From Nicoletella semolina (GTDB lineage Bacteria > Pseudomonadota > Gammaproteobacteria > Enterobacterales > Pasteurellaceae), in assembly GCF_004345745.1 (NCBI RefSeq), contig NZ_SLXJ01000002.1, forward strand, positions 124,001 to 188,000: DNA of 64,000 nucleotides, given 5' to 3'. Positions 50,299-59,221 of this stretch are shown piece by piece (within the stretch, counting starts at the first letter, position 1; the number at the start of each line of letters is the position of its first letter). The position numbers were made by a program, and so were the translations under genes. The notes below the pieces were generated by a model. That model was not told where the DNA came from, searched no databases, and saw only the letters and a list, made by a program, of their open reading frames with translations.

Positions 50299-51075
50299 AT
50301 GCCAAAGTTTGCTGCAAATTTAACAATGATGTTCAATGAACTGCCTTTCTTAGACCGTTTTGAAGCGGCTGCCAAAGCAGGTTTTAAATATGTGGAATAT
50401 TTATGGCCTTATGAATTTCCAGCTGCTGAATTAAAAGCCAAGTTAGATCAATTTGGTTTAAAACAAGTGTTATTTAATACGGCTGCAGGCGATATCAGTC
50501 AAGGAGAATGGGGATTAAGTGCGATTCCCAATCGTGAAGCAGAGGCTCGCCGTGATATTGATCAAGCACTGGAGTATGCCTTAGTGCTAGGTTGTCCAAC
50601 TGTGCATATTATGGCAGCTGTTGTACCAGAGGGAGAAAGTCGTCAAGCCTATAAACAGACCTTTGTGGAGAATGTTCGTTATGCCAGCGAAAAATTTAAA
50701 CCACACGGCATTAATATTTGCTTAGAAGCACTTAGCCCTGAAGTCAAACCGAATTATTTGCTCAAAAGTCAATTTGACACCTTAGAAATCGTTGAATGGG
50801 TGGATAGAGATAATGTGTTTGTTCAACTGGATTATTTCCACGCTCAAAATGTAGACGGTAATTTATCTCGTTTAACTGACCGCTTGCGTGGCAAATTCTG
50901 CCATATCCAAATTGCCTCTGTGCCAAATCGCCACGAACCTGATGAAGGCGAAATTAATTATCAGTATATTTTCGATAAACTTGATGAAATGGGCTATCAG
51001 GGTTATGTCGGCTGTGAGTATAAGCCAAGAGGCGAAACAGTGGCAGGTTTGGGGTGGTTTGAAAAATACAAATAA
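50299..51075 (+). CDS. otnI: 2-oxo-tetronate isomerase OtnI
   Basis: A 258-residue TIM-barrel protein of the hydroxypyruvate isomerase (Hyi) type, with MFNELPFLDRFEAAAKAGF, NICLEALSP, VQLDYFHAQ and CHIQIASVPNRHEPDEGEI. It interconverts 2-oxo- and 3-oxo-tetronate so that products of the dehydrogenases reach OtnK. AGAGGAAA precedes the ATG. A structured spacer separates it from denD. Confidence 0.92.
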   Translation: MPKFAANLTMMFNELPFLDRFEAAAKAGFKYVEYLWPYEFPAAELKAKLDQFGLKQVLFNTAAGDISQGEWGLSAIPNREAEARRDIDQALEYALVLGCPTVHIMAAVVPEGESRQAYKQTFVENVRYASEKFKPHGINICLEALSPEVKPNYLLKSQFDTLEIVEWVDRDNVFVQLDYFHAQNVDGNLSRLTDRLRGKFCHIQIASVPNRHEPDEGEINYQYIFDKLDEMGYQGYVGCEYKPRGETVAGLGWFEKYK

Positions 51076-51129
51076 CCTTGCTTACAGTTAGCTGTACTTT
51101 TAGCGTCATTGTAAAAATGTACGGTTATT
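51071..51129 (+). other. Nested stem-loop in the otnI-denD spacer
   Basis: AATAACC (51071-51077) pairs with GGTTATT (51123-51129), and GTACTTTTA pairs with TAAAAATGTAC inside it. It starts at the otnI stop and is followed by TTTAT. It may be a partial terminator or an mRNA processing element. Confidence 0.5.
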
Positions 51130-51169
51130 TTATCTAAAGTAAATACACCATTACATTCAGGAGAAAACT

Positions 51170-52117
51170 ATGAATATTGTGATTACGGGGGGACAAGGAT
51201 TTCTTGGACAACGTTTAGCCAGAGCATTACTCGCACAATCAGCGATAAAAGTTAATGAGATAACGTTAATTGATGTGATCCAACCTACCGCACCAAATAA
51301 TGATCCTCGTGTTCGTTGTTTGGAAGTCGATTTGCGTAATCCACAAGGATTGGCGCAGATTATTACGGAAAAAACAGATACCGTTTTCCATTTGGCAGCA
51401 ATTGTCAGTAGTCACGCAGAGCAAGATCCTGATTTAGGTTATGAAGTCAATTTCTTAGCAACTCGTGAGCTGCTTGAGATTTGTCGTAAAAATAATCCTA
51501 AAGTGCGGTTTATTTTCTCTAGTTCCTTAGCAGTATTTGGGGGTGATTTGCCAAAAACTATTGTGGATAGCACGGCACTTACACCGCAATCTAGCTACGG
51601 TACGCAAAAAGCAATGTGTGAATTATTGGTCAATGACTACGCTCGTAAGGGTTTTGTCGATGGCTTGGCATTACGTCTACCGACCATCTGTATTCGACCA
51701 GGTAAACCAAATAAAGCTGCTTCATCATTCGTAAGTAGTATTATCCGTGAGCCTTTACAGGGTGAATCAGCAATTTGCCCTGTCGATAGGCAATTGAAAT
51801 TATGGCTATCAAGTCCAAGTACGGTTATCAATAATTTTATTCACGCATTAACACTCCCCTCTTTCTCTCCAAGAGATTGGCACATAATCAATTTGCCTGG
51901 TTTTACCATTAGTGTAGAGCAAATGTTAGCCGATTTAGTGCAAGTAAAAGGCGATGCGATTTTAAAGCATATTCAATTTAACTTTGATGAAAATATTAAC
52001 AATATTGTCGCAAGTTGGCCTGCTGCGATTGATTGCTCTAGTGCAATTCAGCTCGGATTTGTTGCTGATAGACAATTCGTTGATGTAATTCAACATTTTA
52101 TTCAACACGATATGTAA
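51170..52117 (+). CDS. denD: D-erythronate dehydrogenase DenD
   Basis: A 315-residue short-chain/extended reductase with the NAD loop ITGGQGFLGQRLARAL, a serine-rich FSSSLAVFGG strand and the catalytic YxxxK in SSYGTQKAM. In DUF1537 loci it oxidises D-erythronate to 2-oxo-tetronate. AGGAGAAAAC lies before the ATG. Having both LtnD and DenD implies that the locus handles more than one stereoisomer. Confidence 0.88.
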   Translation: MNIVITGGQGFLGQRLARALLAQSAIKVNEITLIDVIQPTAPNNDPRVRCLEVDLRNPQGLAQIITEKTDTVFHLAAIVSSHAEQDPDLGYEVNFLATRELLEICRKNNPKVRFIFSSSLAVFGGDLPKTIVDSTALTPQSSYGTQKAMCELLVNDYARKGFVDGLALRLPTICIRPGKPNKAASSFVSSIIREPLQGESAICPVDRQLKLWLSSPSTVINNFIHALTLPSFSPRDWHIINLPGFTISVEQMLADLVQVKGDAILKHIQFNFDENINNIVASWPAAIDCSSAIQLGFVADRQFVDVIQHFIQHDM

Positions 52118-52126
52118 GGAGCTTTT

Positions 52127-53596
52127 ATGTTCGGATTACCTATTCCTATTATAGGATTATTAATCGCAGTTTTTGTTTTAGTCTATTTAGTTTTAAAAAC
52201 TCGAGTACACGCTTTTATCGCAATGCTTATTGCATCAGCAATGGCAGGTTTGATTGGTGGTATGAGTGTAAATGACACGCTAAGTGCAATCACGAAGGGA
52301 TTTGGTGGCACGTTAGGCGGCATTGGGATTGTCATTGGCTTAGGCGTTATGATGGGTAGTGTGCTAGAAGTATCTGGTGCTGCTGAAAAAATGGCATATA
52401 GCTTTATTAAATTCCTCGGTAAGAAAAAAGAGGAATGGGCGTTAGCAATTACAGGCTATGTGGTGAGTATTCCAATTTTCGTTGATTCTGCCTTTGTTAT
52501 TTTATATCCCGTTGCGAAAGCATTAGCGAAAAATGGTAAGCGTTCGTTATTAACGCTGGGGGTGGCATTGGCTGGTGGTTTAGTTGTTACCCATCATACT
52601 GTTCCTCCAACACCAGGACCATTGGGTGTAGCAGGTTTATTTGGTGTTGATCTCGGTGCAATGTTACTCGTTGGTATGGGGTTGGCGATATTACCAGTAG
52701 TAGGTATCGTGCTATATGCCAAATGGTTAGATAAAAAATATCCAACGTTTAATCAAGAAACCTTCACACCAGAAGAGCTGAAACAGAAATTTGATGATTA
52801 TATCGAAAGCAGAGAAAAGAAAAATTTGCCAAGTTTGGGATTATCTTTGTTGCCAATCGTGTTACCAATAGTTTTGATTTTTATCAAAGCAATATTTGAT
52901 TTAGTGGCGAAAAATAATGCTCAATTGTCAGAAATGGGGATTTATCAATTCTTGAGTTTTATTGGGCACCCAATGATAGCTCTCGCAATCAGTGTACTGG
53001 TTGCTGTCTATGCATTACTACCAAATGCAGATAGAAATGCAACGGCTCTTCATCTTGAAGAGGGAGTAAAATCTGCAGGCATTATCTTATTAGTAACTGG
53101 TGCGGGTGGTGCATTGGGGGCAGTATTGCGTGAAAGTGGTGCAGGTGCACAGTTAGCAGAGCAGGTTGCAAGTTTACCTATTTCACCAATCTTAATTCCA
53201 TTCATCGTTTCTACTGCAGTTCGTTTTATTCAGGGTTCAGGTACTGTGGCAATGATCACGGCGGCATCAATTTCTGCTCCAATTCTTGCACAAATACCTG
53301 GAGTAAATATGTTACTAGCAGCACAAGCTGCAACGATGGGGTCACTATTCTTTGGTTATTTCAATGATAGCCTCTTTTGGGTTGTAAATCGTATGATGGG
53401 AATTAACGATGTGAAAAAGCAAATGATCGTTTGGTCGATACCAACCACAATTGCTTGGGCAATTGGCGGGAGCTTAGTCATTTTTGCTAATCTTATCTTT
53501 AGTAATGATGGATCAGCTTTCGACTTAATTTTCCCACTCGGTATTCTTGTGGCAATTATGCTGTATGTTAGACACCAAAACAAAGATCTAAAATAA
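52127..53596 (+). CDS. GntP-family sugar-acid permease
   Basis: A 489-residue GntP-family proton symporter with about twelve membrane segments. Signatures include GIGIVIGLGVMMGSVLEVSG, VTHHTVPPTPGP, GAGGALGAVLRESG and FIQGSGTVAMITAAS. It is the probable importer of threonate/erythronate for this operon. A strong terminator follows, 11 bases after the stop. Confidence 0.92.
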   Translation: MFGLPIPIIGLLIAVFVLVYLVLKTRVHAFIAMLIASAMAGLIGGMSVNDTLSAITKGFGGTLGGIGIVIGLGVMMGSVLEVSGAAEKMAYSFIKFLGKKKEEWALAITGYVVSIPIFVDSAFVILYPVAKALAKNGKRSLLTLGVALAGGLVVTHHTVPPTPGPLGVAGLFGVDLGAMLLVGMGLAILPVVGIVLYAKWLDKKYPTFNQETFTPEELKQKFDDYIESREKKNLPSLGLSLLPIVLPIVLIFIKAIFDLVAKNNAQLSEMGIYQFLSFIGHPMIALAISVLVAVYALLPNADRNATALHLEEGVKSAGIILLVTGAGGALGAVLRESGAGAQLAEQVASLPISPILIPFIVSTAVRFIQGSGTVAMITAASISAPILAQIPGVNMLLAAQAATMGSLFFGYFNDSLFWVVNRMMGINDVKKQMIVWSIPTTIAWAIGGSLVIFANLIFSNDGSAFDLIFPLGILVAIMLYVRHQNKDLK

Positions 53597-53607
53597 TCAG
53601 GTAGTTG

Positions 53608-53640
53608 GGCGAACAAATTCATCTGTTCGCCTTATTTTTT
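53608..53640 (+). terminator. Intrinsic terminator after the GntP permease gene
   Basis: GGCGAACA pairs perfectly with TGTTCGCC across eight bases, followed by TTATTTTTT. The next gene starts 12 bases after the T-run, leaving no room for its own promoter. Confidence 0.9.
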
Positions 53641-53652
53641 GGGAAAAAAGAG

Positions 53653-54993
53653 ATGTTTAGAAAACTACTATTTTTATTCTGTTTTATGCCATTGACGCTT
53701 TCAGCTCAAAATCGCCCAGTACAACAAATGCAACAGCCTAAATTGAGCCTATTAGCAGAATTGACCGCTAAAGGGCAAAAAATTAATGGTATTGCGATTG
53801 AATATGAAAGTGAAGTTTTGGCGAGCAGTGATTTAACCTTGCTTTATCAAGTCTCGACTCAATTGGATAATCAAGTAAATATTCCTAGACAAATCCTTAG
53901 GGCTTACACCAATAACCAAGCACAATTATCAAGCCAAGCGAATTTGGGAAAATTCGTGATTATTGAATTGGATAGCCGAGATAAAAATGCGGATCTTTAT
54001 CAAATTAAACTAGAAAACGAAACGCCTATTAAAGTGAGGGTAAGGGGTAAAGAGGGCGATATTATTATGGTTGAAAAGAAGCAGCCGACTCGAGTGCCTC
54101 ATTATTACCACGATCGTTTAACTTATCATATTTCGCAAAATGGTTATTTGAAATTATCCAATGGAAAAATATTAGACAAAATACAGCTCTCACAAGTTGC
54201 CACTCCTGAAAATGTGATCACGCCTTATTTAGACCAATTTTCCCTGCATAAAACCGTGTTAAACAGTGAGAATAATTCTCTGAATTACCGCCTTTACACA
54301 CCAGAAGCTCAATTAGGTAAGAAATATCCGCTCACTATTTTCCTACACGGTTCTGGACAAGTAGGAACGGATAATATTGCTCATTTAATATCAAGTAAAG
54401 GCGTAATTTCAACCTTGCAATATGAACAAGGGTTTGTATTAGCACCGCAATATACCAGTGTGTTTGATCCTTTTGATGATGTGAATAAAGGGCAAAAGGG
54501 CGGTATTCATTGGCAAACACAAAATCGCCAGCAATTGGTGTTAAAAATGATTGATGAAACAATTAAAGCCAATCCCAATATTGATCCTAATCGTATCTAT
54601 CTTATTGGACTCTCTCGTGGAGCCGAAGGGGCCTTAAACCTATTATTAACACGTCCTCAGTTTTTTGCGGGAGCGTTATTAATGAGTGGACGGGAGGTTG
54701 GCACTATTGAATGGATTGATGGTAATAGCCGTAAAGGGATGCTGGAGCCAATTAAACATATGCCGATATGGTTTTTTCATAGCAGACAAGACAACATTTC
54801 GCCAGTGGCAGGTACACGACTTAATTATCACTACTTGATGCAACTGAATGCACCGAATGTAAAATACACTGAGTTCAATTTTGAACAAGCAGGCGATAAC
54901 GGCATTATCAATCATAACCCTCATAATACTTGGGACGCTGTATTTAATAGTCCTGAAATTATGTTGTGGTTGTTAAATCAAAAGAAAAAATAG
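53653..54993 (+). CDS. Secreted alpha/beta-hydrolase (esterase-like)
   Basis: A 446-residue exported protein with a signal peptide at 1-18 (MFRKLLFLFCFMPLTLSA). The N-terminal 200 residues are of unclear fold. The C-terminal alpha/beta-hydrolase domain has HGSG at 232-235 (oxyanion), nucleophile GLSRG at 319-323, Asp380 in HSRQD and His424 in HNPHNTW. It resembles PHB-depolymerase/feruloyl-esterase-like enzymes. It lies right behind the sugar-acid operon terminator; the substrate is unknown. An upstream TTG at 53605 is rejected because it starts inside the hairpin. Confidence 0.78.
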   Translation: MFRKLLFLFCFMPLTLSAQNRPVQQMQQPKLSLLAELTAKGQKINGIAIEYESEVLASSDLTLLYQVSTQLDNQVNIPRQILRAYTNNQAQLSSQANLGKFVIIELDSRDKNADLYQIKLENETPIKVRVRGKEGDIIMVEKKQPTRVPHYYHDRLTYHISQNGYLKLSNGKILDKIQLSQVATPENVITPYLDQFSLHKTVLNSENNSLNYRLYTPEAQLGKKYPLTIFLHGSGQVGTDNIAHLISSKGVISTLQYEQGFVLAPQYTSVFDPFDDVNKGQKGGIHWQTQNRQQLVLKMIDETIKANPNIDPNRIYLIGLSRGAEGALNLLLTRPQFFAGALLMSGREVGTIEWIDGNSRKGMLEPIKHMPIWFFHSRQDNISPVAGTRLNYHYLMQLNAPNVKYTEFNFEQAGDNGIINHNPHNTWDAVFNSPEIMLWLLNQKKK

Positions 54994-55001
54994 GAATGAG
55001 T

Positions 55002-55676
55002 ATGAATTACCAATTATTATCTTACCCCCTAGATGTCAATGATGTCGGCTATCCTGGAGAGCCTACTTTAACGCTGGAAACTTGCACCTCAACCGAGCAA
55101 GGCGATGTGTATAACAGTGCTAAAATTCATTTATTTAATCATTTTGGGACACATTTTGATGCACCTCGCCATTTTAACCCACAGGGAGCAAAAATAACAG
55201 AATTGCCACTATCACAATTTATTTACGAAAAGCCACTGTTAGTTGATATTGCAAAACAAACAGGGGAAATGATTGAGGTTGATGATTTAGTGCCTTTTTT
55301 ATCTGAAATTCAGCAAGCGGATTGCTTAATTATTCGCACTGGATTAGAAAAAGTTCGGTTAGTGAATCCGCAAGAATACGCTCAAAATGGCGGAGCAGTC
55401 AGCATTCAAGCGGCTCAGTATTTAATAAATAATGCAGCAAATTTGAAGGCAATTGGCTTTGATTTTATTTCACTTGCCTCCCCTGCTCACCCTGAACACG
55501 GCATAAAAGCACATCAAATTATGTTAGGTATGTTTAGTGAACACTTTATCTGCATTATTGAAGATATGAAATTATCACAGGTTAATAAACAGCGTTTAAA
55601 ACGTGTATTAGCTCTGCCACTATTAGTGAATGGCATTGATAGTGCCCAAGTTACCATTTTAGCTGAGAGCGAGTAA
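55002..55676 (+). CDS. Cyclase-family metal hydrolase
   Basis: A 224-residue protein of the cyclase/kynurenine formamidase-like family. The metal-binding signature is HFGTHFDAPRHF at residues 47-58, with a second region PAHPEHGIKAHQIML. Family members open amide or lactone bonds. I chose the ATG at 55002, where AGGA is six bases upstream; an ATG at 54996 abuts the AGGA. It lies 8 bases after the esterase-like gene and its stop overlaps the next start (TAATG). Confidence 0.82.
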   Translation: MNYQLLSYPLDVNDVGYPGEPTLTLETCTSTEQGDVYNSAKIHLFNHFGTHFDAPRHFNPQGAKITELPLSQFIYEKPLLVDIAKQTGEMIEVDDLVPFLSEIQQADCLIIRTGLEKVRLVNPQEYAQNGGAVSIQAAQYLINNAANLKAIGFDFISLASPAHPEHGIKAHQIMLGMFSEHFICIIEDMKLSQVNKQRLKRVLALPLLVNGIDSAQVTILAESE

Positions 55677-57481
55677 TGATTATGCAAACAACCAAACGTT
55701 CTTATTTCCTTGCTTTAGGATTTTTGATAGCGACATTCTGCTTTGTCTACCTAGCTTCTTTGATTGAGCGTGATTTTGGGCGAGTTGATGTGAGTACCAT
55801 TAGCTTTATGACCGAAGAACAGCAACCAATGGTGGCGAAATTATATCGCCCCATTTCAGCCACTGCACAAACACCAAAGCCTGCCTTACTTGCTTTACAC
55901 GGCTATCAAAGTGATAAAGAAGCCACTTCAACCTTTGGTGCTTTAGAGCTGGCAAAACGGGGATTTGTTGTTTTAGCTATTGATCATTTTGGACACGGTT
56001 ATTCCACTAAATTACCTGCTTCCAATAAAAATATGAGTGGAGCAAATAATGGCTATCAATATTTAAAAACACTGCCATTTGTGGATAAAGAAAAATTAGG
56101 AATTTTCGGACATTCAACAGGGGCATTAAATGCGATTCGAGTAGCAAAGCTCAATCCTGATCATAAAGCTATCAATGGGCAAAGTAGCAATGGTGGTGAT
56201 CCGACACTGAACAACTATTTGCTCACTCAAGGTTTGTTTGAAGAAATCGGTGGCTATCGTGAAAAAAGTTTCCCTGTTAGTGCTTTAGTAAACAATGAAG
56301 CACGCTTGAAGGCATTTTCTTTGCCTTCCCACGAGACACTAAAATGGAATCATACTTATGGCAATATAACTGATGGCACTGCTCGCCGTGCCGCATTGGT
56401 TAATGGTACGCATTTAGGCGTAATGATCGCAGAGCATACCAACAAAGAGGCGATTATGTGGTTTAATCAAACCTTGCAAAATGGTATACAAGACGCAGAT
56501 TGGCTTCCTCCTGAACAGCAGACTTATTGGTATAAAGAATTTGCTGGATTATTGGCATTATTCAGTGCGATTGCTTCAGCTCTATGTTTAGCAAATGGTT
56601 TATTGACCCATACTTACTTTGCTTGTGCTACAAAAATTGTAACAAAACAGACCGCTCTTTCTAAGCCTAAATGGCAACTGTTTGCACTGATAAACATTGT
56701 TGCTACCCTTGTGCTTTACCCTTTGTTTACGCAATGGGGTGGTGCCAATGAACCAATTGCGAAAGTATTAAATTTTATGCCACTTGAAATGGGCAATGGC
56801 ATTATCACTTGGCTAGTTAGCAGTGCGGTGATTAATTTCATTTTCTTTATGCTATGGCAAGGCTCGGCGAGACTATCCCTTGCAGAATTTGGTATTTTAG
56901 GTAACCCACAACAAACAACATCAAGGGTTATATGGCGTATGCTGGTACTCAGCGTGATTTTGATTGCTTGGCTTTACCTGATAGTCTTGATTATCCATCA
57001 ATATTGGGGAATAGAATTGCGTTTTTTATGGCCAATATTAAAACCATTAACCGCAGAACGTTTTGAGTTGTTTATTCCATATTATTTACCTATTTTATGC
57101 TTTTTCTTCGTGTTTAACGGATTGATTGTCTCCGTACAGATGAAGCAGAAAAATAAAGCGAGCTTTAATACGACTCTAGTAAGTTGGACTATGAAAACGA
57201 TTTTCTTTGCAGTTGGTGGCTTGATTTTATTATGGTTATTTCATTTCATACCTAATTTTATGCAAATAGGGCCAGGTTTTGATGTGATCGGATTACCACA
57301 GTTTGGCGGTCGCTGGGCGATGATGTTAGCGGTGATTATTCCACAATTTATCGTGTTTATTTTTATTCACCATTGGTGTTATTTGAAAACAGGCTATATT
57401 TACCTAGGTGTCTTTTTTAGCTCAATATTAATGACATGGATAATGATTGGCGGACAAGTGATTGGGCGGTTTTTAGCATAA
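55676..57481 (+). CDS. Alpha/beta-hydrolase fused to a polytopic membrane domain
   Basis: A 601-residue protein. One N-terminal membrane segment (about 10-28) precedes an alpha/beta-hydrolase domain, about 50-265. The oxyanion segment is HGYQSDKEA, the nucleophile motif is GHSTG at 145-149 (Ser147) and the likely His is in NGTHLGV (His246). The remaining 320 residues hold about seven membrane segments. The start overlaps the cyclase stop; a second ATG at 55682 is possible. I do not know a characterised homologue of this combination. Confidence 0.75.
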   Translation: MIMQTTKRSYFLALGFLIATFCFVYLASLIERDFGRVDVSTISFMTEEQQPMVAKLYRPISATAQTPKPALLALHGYQSDKEATSTFGALELAKRGFVVLAIDHFGHGYSTKLPASNKNMSGANNGYQYLKTLPFVDKEKLGIFGHSTGALNAIRVAKLNPDHKAINGQSSNGGDPTLNNYLLTQGLFEEIGGYREKSFPVSALVNNEARLKAFSLPSHETLKWNHTYGNITDGTARRAALVNGTHLGVMIAEHTNKEAIMWFNQTLQNGIQDADWLPPEQQTYWYKEFAGLLALFSAIASALCLANGLLTHTYFACATKIVTKQTALSKPKWQLFALINIVATLVLYPLFTQWGGANEPIAKVLNFMPLEMGNGIITWLVSSAVINFIFFMLWQGSARLSLAEFGILGNPQQTTSRVIWRMLVLSVILIAWLYLIVLIIHQYWGIELRFLWPILKPLTAERFELFIPYYLPILCFFFVFNGLIVSVQMKQKNKASFNTTLVSWTMKTIFFAVGGLILLWLFHFIPNFMQIGPGFDVIGLPQFGGRWAMMLAVIIPQFIVFIFIHHWCYLKTGYIYLGVFFSSILMTWIMIGGQVIGRFLA

Positions 57482-57489
57482 TGCTTAAA

Positions 57490-57578
57490 GGAAGTTAAAT
57501 TTATGTTTATTTACCTCCCTTCGCCTTCGGCACCTCCCCTCGTAAACGGAGAGAGGGAAGCATTTTTTCGTTTTTGTT
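57490..57578 (+). repeat. CT-rich repeat copy 1
   Basis: A unit beginning GGAAGTTAAATTTA and containing CGCCTTCGGCACCTCCCCT, TAAACGG, AGAGGGAAG and a T-run. A second, better-paired copy lies at 57652-57734. It lies after the hydrolase-membrane fusion gene. Confidence 0.6.
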
Positions 57579-57651
57579 CCCTTTCGCTCCTTCTGCCTTC
57601 GGAGGGAGCTGCCCATAGGACTGAGGAAGGGGAGAATTAAATGAGAGAAGA

Positions 57652-57734
57652 GGAAGTTAAATTGACGCTTATTTGCCGCCTCCCTCCGCCTTCGGCACCT
57701 CCCTCCGTAAACGGAGGGAGGGAAGTGCTTTTTT
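57652..57734 (+). repeat. CT-rich repeat copy 2 with a perfect hairpin
   Basis: The same unit as copy 1. CCTCCCTCCG (57698-57707) pairs perfectly with CGGAGGGAGG (57712-57721) around TAAA, and TTTTTT follows at 57729-57734. It acts as a plausible strong terminator facing rraB. Such units usually occur in many genomic copies, but that cannot be seen here. Confidence 0.65.
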
Positions 57735-58149
57735 AATGTTCATCATCAAAATCATCTTCGTCAGGGAAAAACTCTCCATCTTCGCCATATTCATCTTCTT
57801 CAGCGTTTGGATCCTCAAAATACGTTCCCCAACCCTCATATTCTGCCCCTGCTTTTTCGATAAGTGGAAGCAGCTCTTTCTGTTGTGCCGCAATGAGATC
57901 AGCGTTCAAGGCAATTTCGCTGACAATATCGCACACAAACAGTAGTTTGCCATTCTCTTCAACCTCTTCTGCTTCAGATATTTCATATCCCAATTTATAC
58001 GCATCAACGACCAGCTTCTCTAGCTTGTCAAAATCTCGGTGAGCAATATGATGCTCAATAATATAAAGGGCATCAGGATCTGAGCCATCATTCAGTAAAT
58101 TGGCAATAATTTCATCGGTTTCTTGACGCAATTGTTGTAAATCGTGCAT
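57733..58149 (-). CDS. rraB: Ribonuclease E inhibitor RraB
   Basis: A 138-residue acidic protein that binds RNase E and changes degradosome composition in E. coli. The conserved N-terminal RQETDEIIANLLNDGSDPDA, DFDKLEKLVVDAYKLGYE and WGTYFEDP match the family. The tail is extremely acidic (EDEYGEDGEFFPDEDDFDDEH is its end). It is convergent with the hydrolase operon, with CT-rich repeats between. Confidence 0.93.
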   Translation of the reverse strand: MHDLQQLRQETDEIIANLLNDGSDPDALYIIEHHIAHRDFDKLEKLVVDAYKLGYEISEAEEVEENGKLLFVCDIVSEIALNADLIAAQQKELLPLIEKAGAEYEGWGTYFEDPNAEEDEYGEDGEFFPDEDDFDDEH

Positions 58150-58181
58150 TTAGCGTTCCTCGTTATATATGACTTGTATTT

Positions 58182-58802
58182 TTATGCGATGTTAAAAGCA
58201 GCTGTAAACCAGCTATCTAATCTGCTCGCCAATTTCTCAATCCCAACCTTATTCAGGGCGGAATAGACTTCAACCTGAATATCACCTTGAAAAGGCAAGA
58301 TGGCTTCTCGTACCATTTTGATTTGCTTACTCCTAGCACTTTGGCTTAATTTGTCTGCTTTGGTGAGTAGCAATAGAATAGGTAACTGAGCAGAAACTGC
58401 CCATTCGATCATTTGCTGATCTAAGTCTTTGAGAGGGTGGCGAATATCCATCAAAATCACAATACCGCCTAAGCATTCACGCTTTTGTAGATATTCTCCC
58501 AATGCCTTTTGCCATTTGAGTTTCATCTCTTCAGGCACTGATGCATAGCCATAGCCAGGTAAATCCACCAGCTTACAATTAGGCTCAACTTCAAAAACAT
58601 TGATTAACTGAGTTCGACCAGGGGTTTTCGACGTTCTGGCTAGGTTTTTTTGATTTGTCAGAGCATTTAATGCAGTTGATTTACCTGCATTTGAACGTCC
58701 TGCAAAAGCGATTTCAATGCCAGCATCTTCTGGGAGGTGGCGAATATCTGGTGCGGAAATAAGAAAATGTGTTTTATGATAATTGAGCTTAATGTCTGTC
58801 AT
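58182..58802 (-). CDS. engB: Ribosome biogenesis GTPase EngB (YihA/YsxC)
   Basis: A 206-residue GTPase needed for 50S assembly. P-loop GRSNAGKST is at residues 35-43, with DLPGYGYA (switch II), LLTKADK (G4) and SALNKVG (G5). Its start overlaps the DUF805 gene by four bases. rraB follows 32 bases downstream. Confidence 0.96.
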   Translation of the reverse strand: MTDIKLNYHKTHFLISAPDIRHLPEDAGIEIAFAGRSNAGKSTALNALTNQKNLARTSKTPGRTQLINVFEVEPNCKLVDLPGYGYASVPEEMKLKWQKALGEYLQKRECLGGIVILMDIRHPLKDLDQQMIEWAVSAQLPILLLLTKADKLSQSARSKQIKMVREAILPFQGDIQVEVYSALNKVGIEKLASRLDSWFTAAFNIA

Positions 58803-59221
58803 AATGATGTGGGCTTAACTGATAAGCCTTTATCTCCATAATTATTGGGGGTTGGATTGCCTGCAAATACTCCCCACTCAAGCAGCAGTAATGTGCCGAT
58901 TAGCATAGGCATAAATAATCCTAGCAGCCACGCCATCGTACCTTGTGCATAAAATGAACTTGCATAACAAATAATCGGTACAATCACGATCAAACCCGCT
59001 TTGCCTGAACGATTTCTATCGTGTAAGCGTTTAGTAATAATTGCCGCAAGGCTGTAAATTGAAAGCAGCAGTGGCAGTAAGCTCACCCAACTAAAAGCGG
59101 TCGAATTGAGGAAAAAATTTGCAAAAATAAATAAAAAGGCAAAATTCACCCCAAAGCCGATCCAAAAGCCTTGACGGTTTAGACGACCTTGGAATGAAAA
59201 TAAGAGTTGATGCCACGCCAT
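58799..59221 (-). CDS. DUF805-family membrane protein
   Basis: A 140-residue protein of the DUF805 family, with function unknown. It opens with the family motif [15 protein letters not shown], has about four hydrophobic segments and the basic [15 protein letters not shown], and ends near NYGDKGLS. It overlaps pepN at its start by one base and engB at its end by four, so the three are coupled. Confidence 0.88.
   Translation of the reverse strand: MAWHQLLFSFQGRLNRQGFWIGFGVNFAFLFIFANFFLNSTAFSWVSLLPLLLSIYSLAAIITKRLHDRNRSGKAGLIVIVPIICYASSFYAQGTMAWLLGLFMPMLIGTLLLLEWGVFAGNPTPNNYGDKGLSVKPTSL

Noticed and set aside
57669-57893. Minus-strand open frame overlapping the end of rraB and the CT-rich repeat
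   Set aside because: It shares bases with the conserved RraB frame and runs into repeat DNA.
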